DNA of 64,000 nucleotides, taken from assembly GCA_016715865.1 (NCBI GenBank), contig JADJXM010000001.1:62001-126000 (forward strand), read 5' to 3'. Shown piece by piece: positions 1 through 22,367 of the stretch. The position numbers and the translations under genes were made by a program. The DNA comes from Acidobacteriota bacterium (lineage in GTDB: Bacteria; Acidobacteriota; Blastocatellia; RBC074). Under the pieces are notes generated by a model. That model saw nothing but the letters and a program-made list of their open reading frames with translations, was not told where the DNA came from and did no database searches. Within the stretch, counting starts at the first letter, position 1; every line of letters begins with the position of its first letter.

Positions 1-243
1 CGGAAGGTTCAAGACGGCGAGGTCATGACAGCATGTCAGACGGCCTGCCCGACCGATGCAATCATCTTTGGGGATATCAACGACCCGAAGAGCCGCGTTG
101 TGGAATTGAAGAAAGAGCCGAGAAACTATGAAGTTCTGGCGGATCTGAACACGAGGCCCCGGTCGAGTTATCTTGCGTCGATTCGTAACACGAACGCGGA
201 ACTGGCCGGCAAGAACGGTCAGGGGAACAATCACCAGGGCTAG
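1..243 (+). CDS. actB: Alternative complex III iron-sulfur subunit ActB, C-terminal end (partial)
   Basis: Frame 1 is open from the first base, so this is the end of a gene that starts upstream of the window. The last 80 residues contain C-x3-C-P in TACQTACPTDAI, the last part of a 4Fe-4S ligand set, followed by the ITN-like ferredoxin fold ending RPRSSYLASIRNTN. This matches the C-terminal four-cluster domain of ActB, the molybdopterin-oxidoreductase-like subunit that relays electrons in the quinol:cytochrome c oxidoreductase. The stop is 23 bases before actC, so the genes are clearly in one operon. The family call depends on the downstream act genes as much as on the fragment. Confidence 0.85.
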   Translation, partial: RKVQDGEVMTACQTACPTDAIIFGDINDPKSRVVELKKEPRNYEVLADLNTRPRSSYLASIRNTNAELAGKNGQGNNHQG

Positions 244-266
244 AGGTAGTCAGGAGATACTAACGA

Positions 267-1712
<1,446 letters not shown>

Positions 1713-1803
1713 TCCGCGGACGGACAGCGCCGCTAATGAGGAAAGCCGGGATATTCACCCGATTAACAAGATCATTGAACCGTTTCTGTAAAGATGCGGG
1801 ACT

Positions 1804-4320
<2,517 letters not shown>

Positions 4321-4371
4321 TCGGAAATACGTTCGAAGGAATTCAAAAGATTACGATAAGGCAACGAACTT

Positions 4372-4893
<522 letters not shown>

Positions 4894-4957
4894 TAATAAT
4901 TATCGAAGCGGTACCCCGTCATGATCGCGACCTTATCGGACGGGCAGAAGGGAAAAG

Positions 4958-6910
<1,953 letters not shown>

Positions 6911-6991
6911 CCTTCACCCGCCGCACGTCGCTGCGAGGTGTTGAAGACATATAACCGGGGAATATCAGTCCTATTTTATCGGGTAATAATC

Positions 6992-8752
<1,761 letters not shown>

Positions 8753-8769
8753 TATTGAGGAGAGTTACC

Positions 8770-9456
<687 letters not shown>

Positions 9457-9492
9457 ATAACAGGGCAGCAGAAACATCTTTTTTGCGAGGTT

Positions 9493-9829
<337 letters not shown>

Positions 9830-9930
9830 TCAGATAAATTTATTAATTGCTTTTGCTGCTCGTCGGGGGAAGGACCTCACCGGCGGGCAGCATCGTTTTT
9901 TTCTGCCTCTATTTCCATCAACAATTACAG

Positions 9931-10698
9931 ATGACTATCCTTCAGGGCGTCCTGTTATTCAGTTCGGCGGCGCTGGCCGGAATGATCAATTCGGTCGCCG
10001 GCGGCGGCACATTGCTGACATTCCCGGCGCTGATCTGGGCCGGAAATTCCGCGATCATCGCCAACGCGACGAGCACGGTCGCTCTGGTGCCGGGCGCCTG
10101 GAGCAGCATGTGGGGATATCGCTCGCAGTTGCACGAAACTCCGCGCAGGTTCTTCGTCCTGCTGCTGCCGAGTCTGATCGGTGGAATCATCGGTGCGGTT
10201 CTGCTCAAACGAACACCGCCTGTCATCTTCGCCAATATGGTTCCGTATCTGGTCCTCTTCGCGACGGTTCTGTTCATGCTCCAGGAGCCGGTTCAGCGCT
10301 GGCTGCGAACCAGCGAATTGACGCACCACCCGGTGACTACCCGGTGGATTATCGGTACGACTTTCTACCAGTTTCTGGTGGCGATCTACGGCGGCTATTT
10401 CGGCGCGGGGATCGGAATCCTGATGCTCGCGGTGCTCGGCATTATGGGCCTGACCAACATCCATCAGATGAACGGGCTCAAGAACTTCTTCGGGTCGTCA
10501 ATCAATGCCGTGGCTGCCATCTATTTCATTCTTGCCGGACTGGTCAACTGGCAGTCGGCATTGCTTATGATGGCTGGAGCAATTATCGGCGGATATGGCG
10601 CCGCCGGACTGGCTCAGCGGCTTGGCCAGAAATTCGTCCGCAGAGCAGTCATCGTCATCGGCTTAGCCATGACAATTTCATTGCTCTTCAAAAAGTAG
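9931..10698 (+). CDS. TSUP (TauE/SafE) family membrane transporter
   Basis: The 255-residue protein has eight or so hydrophobic helices and the family signature AGMINSVAGGGTLLTFPAL at its N terminus, with a second half-repeat (FGAGIGILMLAVLGIMG, then NGLKNFFGSSINAVAA). TSUP proteins export sulfite, sulfoacetate or other organic anions. The ATG at 9931 gives the normal start; the longer frame back to 9847 has no site and adds non-homologous residues. The stop codon TAG at 10696-10698 is formed by the first AAGTAG unit of the following heptamer repeat arm. The substrate cannot be read from sequence. Confidence 0.88.
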   Translation: MTILQGVLLFSSAALAGMINSVAGGGTLLTFPALIWAGNSAIIANATSTVALVPGAWSSMWGYRSQLHETPRRFFVLLLPSLIGGIIGAVLLKRTPPVIFANMVPYLVLFATVLFMLQEPVQRWLRTSELTHHPVTTRWIIGTTFYQFLVAIYGGYFGAGIGILMLAVLGIMGLTNIHQMNGLKNFFGSSINAVAAIYFILAGLVNWQSALLMMAGAIIGGYGAAGLAQRLGQKFVRRAVIVIGLAMTISLLFKK

Positions 10699-10727
10699 GC
10701 AGTAGGCAGGCAGAGGGTAGTAGGAAG
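10694..10727. repeat. Heptamer hairpin site 2, left arm (AGTAGGC/GGCAG type)
   Basis: The 34 bases form degenerate heptamers of the AGTAGGC kind and pair with the right arm at 11178-11215 (CTGCCCA units ending CTGCCTACTTCTACT). The two arms flank a loop that has been split by a 379-bp MITE. The arm starts inside the transporter gene stop codon. Loop sequence at 10734-10760, read on the minus strand, contains AAAAGTCGT, a core shared with the loops of hairpins at 22271-22333 and 45232-45291. Confidence 0.8.
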
Positions 10728-10769
10728 TCTGACAATTTATCAAATTACGACTTTTAAACAGACTGAATA

Positions 10770-11148
10770 ACTGATGTTACGCAGAGACAATGATCGGAAA
10801 TTGCTTGAGTTGTCCTGAACCCGCGAAGCGGGTGGGCAGAATAGAGCCCGGGGCGGAGCGAGGCCGCCAGGCCGAGCGAAACCCCGGGTACTGGGATCGT
10901 CTTTTCATCAAGCCCATGAAATGGGCGGCAGATTTCTCGATGACGCCTGACTCTTTCGCACAGGCTATCGCCCACTTCGTGGGCTTGCCAATTTTGGTGG
11001 AACGGACCGGGGCTTCGCTCGGCCTGGCGGCCTCGCTCCACCCCGGGTTTATTCTTTCGCCTGCGTTGCAGGCTCACAGAAGAATATGCTTGAGAAACCC
11101 CAAAATTTGTCAAATCGATTTTAAAGGACTCTTCTGCGTAACATCAGT
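10770..11148. mobile_element. MITE-like element, copy A (379 bp)
   Basis: The ends are perfect 16-bp inverted repeats, ACTGATGTTACGCAGA at 10770-10785 and its complement at 11133-11148. The element is flanked by a perfect 5-bp direct repeat GAATA (10765-10769 and 11149-11153), the mark of transposition. Inside are short hairpins with 3-base loops, for example CCCGC-GAA-GCGGG, CCCAT-GAA-ATGGG, CCCAC-TTC-GTGGG and CCTGC-GTT-GCAGG, and two copies in opposite orientation of a GC-rich module (GGAGCGAGGCC.. / ..GGCCTCGCTCC) bounded by CCCGGGG/CCCCGGG. No transposase frame is present, so mobility must come from a transposase elsewhere. It lies in the loop of heptamer hairpin site 2, between two convergent genes. 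Confidence 0.88.
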
Positions 11149-11177
11149 GAATAACAAGCAAGCAATCTCACCTGAAA

Positions 11178-11208
11178 CTGCCCACTGCCCACTGCCCACT
11201 GCCTACTT

Positions 11209-11215
<7 letters not shown>
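11178..11215. repeat. Heptamer hairpin site 2, right arm (CTGCCCA units)
   Basis: Three to four tandem copies of CTGCCCA followed by CTGCCTACTTCTACTCC. It is complementary to the left arm at 10694-10727. The minus-strand regulator gene ends here: its TAG stop codon (11209-11211) comes from the GGAGTAGAAGTAGG edge of the repeat. The repeat therefore closes both convergent genes. Confidence 0.8.
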
Positions 11216-12579
<1,364 letters not shown>

Positions 12580-12747
12580 AGCGGATCAGTTTAACAAGCC
12601 ACGTCGCAGCTTGCCAATATTTTCAGCAACTCATTCGGCATTTGATAAGTTGATCGATAACGATTGCAAGAATTACCTTGCTTCATCATACTTAGCAGGA
12701 CTCGTGCTGCTAACATTTACATTCCGGAAATCGGAGGAGACCATTTT

Positions 12748-13095
<348 letters not shown>

Positions 13096-13098
13096 TAA

Positions 13099-14838
<1,740 letters not shown>

Positions 14839-14897
14839 ATGTATGTCTCGATAAATGCTGTCAATTAAACGATGCCTATATTGAAAGCTGAAAATCC

Positions 14898-14926
14898 GTG
14901 AAATTCAAGATCAATTTAGGTATAGT
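14898..14926 (+). promoter_or_regulatory. Putative sigma-70 type promoter ahead of moxR
   Basis: GTGAAA (14898-14903), a 17-base spacer, and TATAGT (14921-14926) lie in the AT-rich gap between divergent hemCD and moxR, 58 bases before the moxR ATG. Spacing is ideal, but the -35 box is imperfect; no transcript data support it. Confidence 0.4.
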
Positions 14927-14983
14927 TGCGCCAGCACCTCGGATGATTACATTTTAAGAAGGGATTTTAGCCATTAAACACGC

Positions 14984-15937
<954 letters not shown>

Positions 15938-15974
15938 AGCGGGCGTCATCCATCGTCCTTCGATATAAGCCGTC

Positions 15975-17312
15975 ATGCTCTTCACGCGTCGTTTTATCAT
16001 TCTGTTTGCACTCGGATTTCTGCCGATGCTTATTTTCTGGCAGACTTTTTCAGTGCATCCGTTGTTGAAATGGGGCGTTCTCGGTTACGATTTCGCGCTT
16101 TTGCTGACGGCCTTGATCGATTACAGGCTGATGGAGAAGGCTCATCAGATCGAGGCGAAGCGGCACCTTCCGCGCAGGTTTATGATCGGCGAAGAGAATG
16201 ACGTCAGGATCTACCTGACATTTCGAACCTCCCGCCCGATTGCCCCAATACTAAAGGATGAATATCCTCCCTCGCTCGATCTGCGTGGAGAGCGACTGCT
16301 CAAACCCGACATTCTGAAAAAGAGCAGGCTCGAACAGATCTTCGCCGCGCGCTATCGCCTGTATGCATCTTCCAGAGGGGACTACGCTTTCGGCGATCTG
16401 GTCATTCGTTGGCGTTCACGACTCGGCCTGGCGCTCAAACAGATCAGGATCGAAGCGTCCGAAACAGTCAAGGTCTATCCTAATATCAGGCAGGCGCGAC
16501 GATATGAACTGTACGCGCGGCGCAACCGTCAGATGCAGATGGGGGCCAGAAGAACAAGACTACGCGGGCAGGGAAGAGATTTCGAGAGTCTCCGCGAATA
16601 CGTTCGCGGAGACGAGATACGCCATATCTCGTGGACTGCGACGGCGCGGCGCGGCCGGCTGATAACCAGGCAATATCAGATCGAAAAGAATCAGAGCATC
16701 GTGGTTATGATCGATGCAGGCAGGTTGATGACTTCGCGGATCGAGGATCTTACGAAGCTCGATCACGCGATCAACGCCGCGCTCGCCATCGGCTATGTCG
16801 CCACCAGCGGCGGAGATAATGTCGGACTGCTGGTCTTCAATCGACAGGTCGTGTCGTACCTGCCTCCTAAACGTGGCCACGCACAACTGCTCGCCATGAC
16901 CGAAGCGCTCTACAATATTCGGCCGCAGATGATCGAACCCTCATATGCCCGCGCGTTCCATTTCCTCTCCCGCAACTGCAAGAAACGATCGCTCGTCGTT
17001 ATTCTGACCGATCTGATTGACCGCGACACTTCATCGGAACTGCTCGCCTTCACCTCGACGCTGCTCCCGCGTCATCTGCCGCTGATCGTCACCATAGGCG
17101 ATAACGATCTTCGTGCCCTGGTTTCACAGCCTCCGCAGGACGTCGCTGATGTCTATCGTCAGAGCGTGGCAGAAGAGTTGTTGCAGCAGCGCGAAGAAGC
17201 TCTCGGTCGGATCACAGAGCTGGGCGGCCTGGCGCTCGACGTCCCCGCCGGGCAACTCTCATTCCAGCTCGTTAATAAATATCTCGAGGTCAAGGAGAGG
17301 GGATTGTTGTGA
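15975..17312 (+). CDS. DUF58 / von Willebrand-like protein paired with MoxR
   Basis: The 445-residue product has two N-terminal membrane helices, a beta-rich stretch, and the DUF58 signature GQGRDFESLREYVRGDEIRHISWTA (residues ~197-221), followed by VMIDAGRLM, a degenerate MIDAS-like start of a vWA domain. It forms an operon with the MoxR ATPase. The pair may assemble or activate envelope proteins. The stop TGA at 17310-17312 is followed by a short AAGTAGAAAG remnant, a heptamer unit. Confidence 0.92.
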   Translation: MLFTRRFIILFALGFLPMLIFWQTFSVHPLLKWGVLGYDFALLLTALIDYRLMEKAHQIEAKRHLPRRFMIGEENDVRIYLTFRTSRPIAPILKDEYPPSLDLRGERLLKPDILKKSRLEQIFAARYRLYASSRGDYAFGDLVIRWRSRLGLALKQIRIEASETVKVYPNIRQARRYELYARRNRQMQMGARRTRLRGQGRDFESLREYVRGDEIRHISWTATARRGRLITRQYQIEKNQSIVVMIDAGRLMTSRIEDLTKLDHAINAALAIGYVATSGGDNVGLLVFNRQVVSYLPPKRGHAQLLAMTEALYNIRPQMIEPSYARAFHFLSRNCKKRSLVVILTDLIDRDTSSELLAFTSTLLPRHLPLIVTIGDNDLRALVSQPPQDVADVYRQSVAEELLQQREEALGRITELGGLALDVPAGQLSFQLVNKYLEVKERGLL

Positions 17313-17331
17313 ATGAAAGTAAGTAGAAAGA

Positions 17332-19010
17332 TCAGCTTTCCTTCTTCCTTTTGCTTTGGACTCTTCTACTGATTTCATCCTCGAATTCCGCCAGCAGAAT
17401 GCAGATCTGATCCATGACTGAGGTGACGTCCCTGCCTGGACCCGTATAGTTGTTCCCCATCATACTGACGATCAGCAGTTCACCGGCGCGAGTCATAACA
17501 TAACCAGAGAGCGCATTGACGTTCGAGAGCGTGCCGGTCTTGCCGCGAAGGTTATTGGTCGCTGCGGTCTCGCGCAATCTGCGTTCGAGAGTGCCGTCCA
17601 CACCGGCAATTCCCAGAGAATCACGGAAGACCTTTGCAAACTGATGGCGAAGCATGAATTCGAGGAGCATTGAAGTAGAACGTGGAGTGACCAGGTTCTG
17701 ACGTGCGAGGCCGGATCCGTCGCGCAGGTTGAGTGGCTGGGTCGGAATGCCGGCCCTTTCAAGGAAAGCGCGGCGAACCTCGTTCCCGAGCGAGATCGTC
17801 GATCGCGGTTGACCGTAAACGTTCGGTGGCTGCCGTGCCGCAACTCGCGCTCCAAGCTGATGCAACATCATTTCCGTGTGCAGGTTCTGGCTCTGTTTGT
17901 TGATCACCATGAGCATTTCTGACATCGGCCGGGATTCAATCATCGCCAGTTCCACCAGTTTCGATTCGTCGAAGGGGACATTCACGCGCTGCTGAGCGTT
18001 GATTCGCCGGATTTTGCCGAGATGGCGGATCCGTCGACGCGAGAGCGCCTCTTTCAGCAAAGTGGCCGCGAACATTGCCGGATTATGGATCGCGATGTGG
18101 GTCTCGGATTTCCGGGCATCGAGTGGGATCGAACCGAAGATCTCGACTGTGTTGTCGTCAAGCGGGCGGTGAATTCCGATGCGCGTTGCGCCACTTTTAA
18201 CTGTCGTGGCGTTGTTGATAATTTTGACGTAGCTGGTCCGCGGCTGCACCTTGATGACAGGCTTGTCTCCGGAACGGCGACCGGGAGTGACGATGACCGT
18301 AACCACGTTATCGTTGACCGTCAGCGCGCTGACTTCGGCGCCGTAATAGAATTGAAGATCGTCCCATTCCCAGCCGGGGCCGAGCAGGTCGCCGGCAAAA
18401 AAGCTGTCATCTCCAATAATGTCGCCGGTGATTACTTTCAGGCCGCGTGCCTTGATCTGATCGGCGAGTCGTTCGATCGGGGCGATTGTATCGGCCGGGA
18501 CATGATCGCTGTATCTGTCGGGGTTTTCGCCTTCAAAGCGTGGTGATATGTTCGGATCTCCGCGGCCGTACAGAATCAGGTCTCCGCGCAACGTTCCGCG
18601 CGGGGTCACAGGACGCGTGGCGTATACTGAAGTCGTGATTCTGAAATCAGGACCGAAGGCATCCAGCGCCGCCGCCGAAGTGTAAAGCTTCATATTCGAT
18701 GCCGGGATGAATGACTTGTCGGCATCCCGCTCGAAGACCACACCATTCTCATCATTTGTGCCTGCTATGACGATTCTGACGCCCCATCTCGCCGCCGCGA
18801 ATTTCGACTGATCGAGCAACCGGGAGATATTTTCCCTCAGCGCAGTGATGGTTGCCGGTTTCGAGTCGTTACTGTTTGCCGCTGCCGGCTGTTGAGCCCT
18901 CACCGGCAGGACAATCATCGCGACCGACAGAACAAGCGCCGCGAACCTTCTGCCCGCGATTGAAGTACAGGTTCGCTCGATGACTTTATTACTCATAACA
19001 GGAATGTTTT

Positions 19011-19014
<4 letters not shown>
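17332..19014 (-). CDS. dacB: D-alanyl-D-alanine carboxypeptidase/endopeptidase, PBP4 family
   Basis: Periplasmic serine peptidase of the S13 (PBP4) family with a signal peptide (RRFAALVLSVAMIVLPVRAQ). Motif 1 SxxK is in IPASNMKLYTS, motif 2 in RDGSGLARQN and motif 3 KTG in RGKTGTLSNVNALSG. The 560-residue length allows the extra domain typical of PBP4 between motifs 1 and 2. It trims or cross-links peptidoglycan peptides. The ATG overlaps the stop of the SDR gene upstream by ATGA, so the two are translated together. A second in-frame ATG (MSNK) lies six codons in. The C terminus is strongly basic (RRVQSKRKKES). Confidence 0.93.
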
Positions 19015-19730
<716 letters not shown>

Positions 19731-19755
19731 ATCGTTCGCTCCTCTAGGAAAAGTA

Positions 19756-19972
19756 ACTGATATTACGCAGAGACAATTTTCGAAAATTGCTTGATCAGTC
19801 CCGAACCCGCGAAGCGGGTGGGCAGAATAGAGCCCAGGGTTTCGCTCGGCCTGACGGCCTCGCTTCACCCTGGGCTCTATTCTTCCGCCTGCTCCGCAGG
19901 CTTGGATTTGGCGTTCGGCCGTGGAAAACTTTGTTTAAACATTGGCATAAGCTTCTTCTGCGTAACATCAGT
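19756..19972. mobile_element. MITE-like element, copy B (217 bp)
   Basis: Same family as the element at 10770-11148. The 16-bp ends are ACTGATATTACGCAGA (one mismatch) at 19756-19771 and TCTGCGTAACATCAGT at 19957-19972. A perfect 5-bp target duplication AAGTA lies at 19751-19755 and 19973-19977; the target is the edge of a heptamer hairpin. The interior keeps the palindrome CAATTTTCGAAAATTG, hairpin CCCGC-GAA-GCGGG, and a 16-bp inverted repeat AGAATAGAGCCCAGGG / CCCTGGGCTCTATTCT around GGCCTGACGGCC, then CCTGC-TCC-GCAGG. Only one GC-rich central module is present, against two in copy A. It has no coding capacity and lies in front of the SDR-dacB operon. Confidence 0.88.
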
Positions 19973-20021
19973 AAGTAGAAAGTAGAAAGCACGAGGAGAT
20001 TCCACTTTCTACTTTCTACTT
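19973..20021. repeat. Heptamer hairpin site 3 (GTAGAAA type)
   Basis: AAGTAGAAAGTAGAAAG at 19973-19989 and its perfect 17-base complement at 20005-20021 surround a 15-base loop. The S46 peptidase gene ends inside it: its last codons AGT AGA AAG TAG are the repeat itself. MITE copy B abuts the left arm, sharing AAGTA as its target duplication. Confidence 0.88.
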
Positions 20022-22207
20022 CCTCTGATCTGCATCTCATTAAAGAGATAGCCGGCGCCGGCGAGCTTCTCCGTCAGAAACAGAACATAGCGGATATCGA
20101 CCGAGATAGTTCTGTTCGACGATGGATCGAAGGCGTAATCTCCGCCGAGACCTTCGAAGTTGCCGTCGAAGGCGAGACCGATCACTTCGCCGCGGCCGTT
20201 CATGACCGGGCTGCCGGAATTACCGCCTGTGATGTCGTTGGTCGTCAGAAAAGCAACCGGGATGTCATTAAGCCTCGTGTCGATATAGTTTCCAAAATCC
20301 CTCTTCCGTTGCAGTTCCTTCAATCCGTCCGGAACATCGAAAGGTTCTTCACCGGTATCCTTGGCGATCACGCCGCTGAGCGAGGTCTGGTAATCGTAGG
20401 TGACGGCGTCACGCGGCTTGTATCCCTTGATCTCGCCATAAGAGAAGCGGAGCGTGAAGTTGGCATCAGGATAGTACGGCCCGTTCTTCATCTCGATCAT
20501 TCCAGTAATCAGTTTCGGACGCAGTCCTGTGATCGCGTTGTTGAATTTACCGACGCGTTCATTCAAAGGTCCGACAGCGTCGAACGATTGAGCGACCAGT
20601 TTGAGCAGCGGATCGTCTGACTTGCGCATCTCGGCTGCAGGCATTTCGAGCGTCTTCTTGAATTCGTCGATCGATTTGTAACGGGACCCTTCAATCGCCT
20701 TGCGAGCAAATTCCTCTTCAGCCTTTGAGCGGTCATTGCCTGATTTGCCTTCGAACAGCGATTCGATATAGGCGAGCTTCTGATCCGCGGGCAGTTTTGC
20801 GGCGCCCTTGAGAGCGGCAGAGAGCAATCCGATTTCAGACTCAGGTTCCCGTTCCGCCCATCCGGCGCCAATCTGGCCCATTATCCGTCCAACGTTGGCA
20901 TCGCTGAATTGCGGCGACCGCTCGTTTGCAGGTTTTTCGCGATCGACCGCTCTGGCATATGCGTACTGCATGGCATTGACCAGATCGCCGGCGTTCATCA
21001 GGTTGTTGAGCACGCTCTGTTTGAGACTGAACGAGTTGAGATCGCGATAGAGTTCGGCGATCTGCGGCAGGATATCGCCATATTTGGCCTTCCTTGCCGG
21101 ATCGGATTCGACCCATCTGGTGAATGCCGCTTCTTCGCTGCGCTTCTGTTCGACCAGATTCATCCGCTTCAGTCCAAGGACTGTTCCCTCAAAGTTCTTG
21201 AGAGTGTTGTTGAGTCCGAAGATCTGTTCGGCGAAACGTATTTTCAGCGCCGGGTTCTTCTCTCCGAGTTTTGTCAGCAGGTCGATCTGCTGGCGCAGGG
21301 TTTTGATCTGATCGGGCATCTGAATGTTCTGACGGTATTCGACCGAATAGGACTCCCGGTAACGGAAAGTCGATCCGGGATATCCCATGACCATCGTGAA
21401 ATCGCCTTCTTTTATGCCGCCGGCATTGATCGCCAGGAATTTTTTTGGTTTGAAGGCTACGTTGTCCTTGCTGAAAGGCGCCGGATTGCCATCAGGCCCG
21501 ACATAAGCGCGGAGGTAGGCGAAGTCTCCGCAATGGCGAGGCCATTCGAAGTTATCCGGATCTCCGCCGAAGTAGCCGATAGATTTCGGAGGCGCATAAA
21601 CCAGCCGCACGTCCCGCACCGTCAGGTAAGTGTAGAGGAAGTATTGATACCCGCTGGTCGTTTCGATGACCTGGGCGCGAATGCCCTCTTTTTCACGCCC
21701 GTTGACGGCCGCACGCTGGATCTCCTGCTGTTTCGTGGTGATCGCGCGCGCGCGCTCGGCCGGGCTCATCTCGGGTGTGACTGCCGTAAGCACATCGCTC
21801 GTGACATCCTTGTAATCCTGCGTAATCGATACCGTGTAGCCCTGCGCGGGAATCTCTTCACCGCGGGATTTCGCCAGAAAGCCATTGGTGATGTAGTCTC
21901 GCTCCGATGAGCTGGCGCGGGTCACGGCGCCGAATGCGACGTGATGATTGGTCAGTATCAGCCCTTCCGGAGAGACGAACGATCCGGTGCCGCCGATGCT
22001 GATCTGAACGATCGCATCCTTGAGGCTCGGTTTAGCGGTGCTGTATACATCCTCCGGCTTTAACTCGAAACCCTTCTTCTTCAACTGGCTAAGAGGCAGT
22101 TTGTCGATCGACCCGGGCAGCCACATCCCTTCGTCCGCCACCGAGGCGAACGGCGAAACGAGCAGCCCTATGATAAGGATCGTTATTGTCAGTGTTTTAC
22201 GGATCAT
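20009..22207 (-). CDS. S46-family dipeptidyl-peptidase (DPP7/DPP11 type)
   Basis: A secreted 732-residue serine peptidase with a signal peptide (first 25 residues). The triad region is visible: histidine in LTNHHVAFG (H88/H89), aspartate in GGDPDNFEWPRH, and nucleophile S664 in GGNSGSPV. The specificity position 18 residues after the serine is glycine (G682 in AFDGNFE), as in DPP7, which removes dipeptides with a hydrophobic residue, not arginine as in the acidic-specific DPP11. It releases dipeptides from peptides in the periplasm. The final Ser-Arg-Lys and stop codon are contributed by the heptamer repeat. Confidence 0.94.
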   Translation of the reverse strand: MIRKTLTITILIIGLLVSPFASVADEGMWLPGSIDKLPLSQLKKKGFELKPEDVYSTAKPSLKDAIVQISIGGTGSFVSPEGLILTNHHVAFGAVTRASSSERDYITNGFLAKSRGEEIPAQGYTVSITQDYKDVTSDVLTAVTPEMSPAERARAITTKQQEIQRAAVNGREKEGIRAQVIETTSGYQYFLYTYLTVRDVRLVYAPPKSIGYFGGDPDNFEWPRHCGDFAYLRAYVGPDGNPAPFSKDNVAFKPKKFLAINAGGIKEGDFTMVMGYPGSTFRYRESYSVEYRQNIQMPDQIKTLRQQIDLLTKLGEKNPALKIRFAEQIFGLNNTLKNFEGTVLGLKRMNLVEQKRSEEAAFTRWVESDPARKAKYGDILPQIAELYRDLNSFSLKQSVLNNLMNAGDLVNAMQYAYARAVDREKPANERSPQFSDANVGRIMGQIGAGWAEREPESEIGLLSAALKGAAKLPADQKLAYIESLFEGKSGNDRSKAEEEFARKAIEGSRYKSIDEFKKTLEMPAAEMRKSDDPLLKLVAQSFDAVGPLNERVGKFNNAITGLRPKLITGMIEMKNGPYYPDANFTLRFSYGEIKGYKPRDAVTYDYQTSLSGVIAKDTGEEPFDVPDGLKELQRKRDFGNYIDTRLNDIPVAFLTTNDITGGNSGSPVMNGRGEVIGLAFDGNFEGLGGDYAFDPSSNRTISVDIRYVLFLTEKLAGAGYLFNEMQIRGSRK

Positions 22208-22244
22208 TCGTTGCTCCCTTGAGTTTATGAACTATTACGAATAA

Positions 22245-22359
22245 GAAGTTTCCAGTTTCCAGTTTCCAGTTTATCTCATCCAATTAAAAAGTTGTTAAAT
22301 TGGCAACTGTGAAATGACTCTTAGCGTGTATGTACTGGAAACTGGAAACTGGAAACTTC
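22245..22359. repeat. Heptamer hairpin site 4 (TTTCCAG type)
   Basis: GAAGTTTCCAGTTTCCAGTT.. (26 bases, 22245-22270) pairs perfectly with 22334-22359 (..ACTGGAAACTTC). The loop of 63 bases (22271-22333) contains AAAAAGTTGTTAAATTGG and AACTGTGAAA, which match the loop of the hairpin at 45178-45345 almost base for base. It lies in the gap between the glycosyltransferase stop and the S46 peptidase start. Confidence 0.9.
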
Positions 22360-22367
22360 TTCCCCTT

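Noticed and set aside
19787..20040. Three frames of 60-80 codons inside MITE copy B
   Set aside because: They are translations of palindromic hairpin DNA.
20909..21910. 333-codon frame antisense to the S46 peptidase
   Set aside because: Shadow frame; the peptidase motifs are complete on the minus strand.
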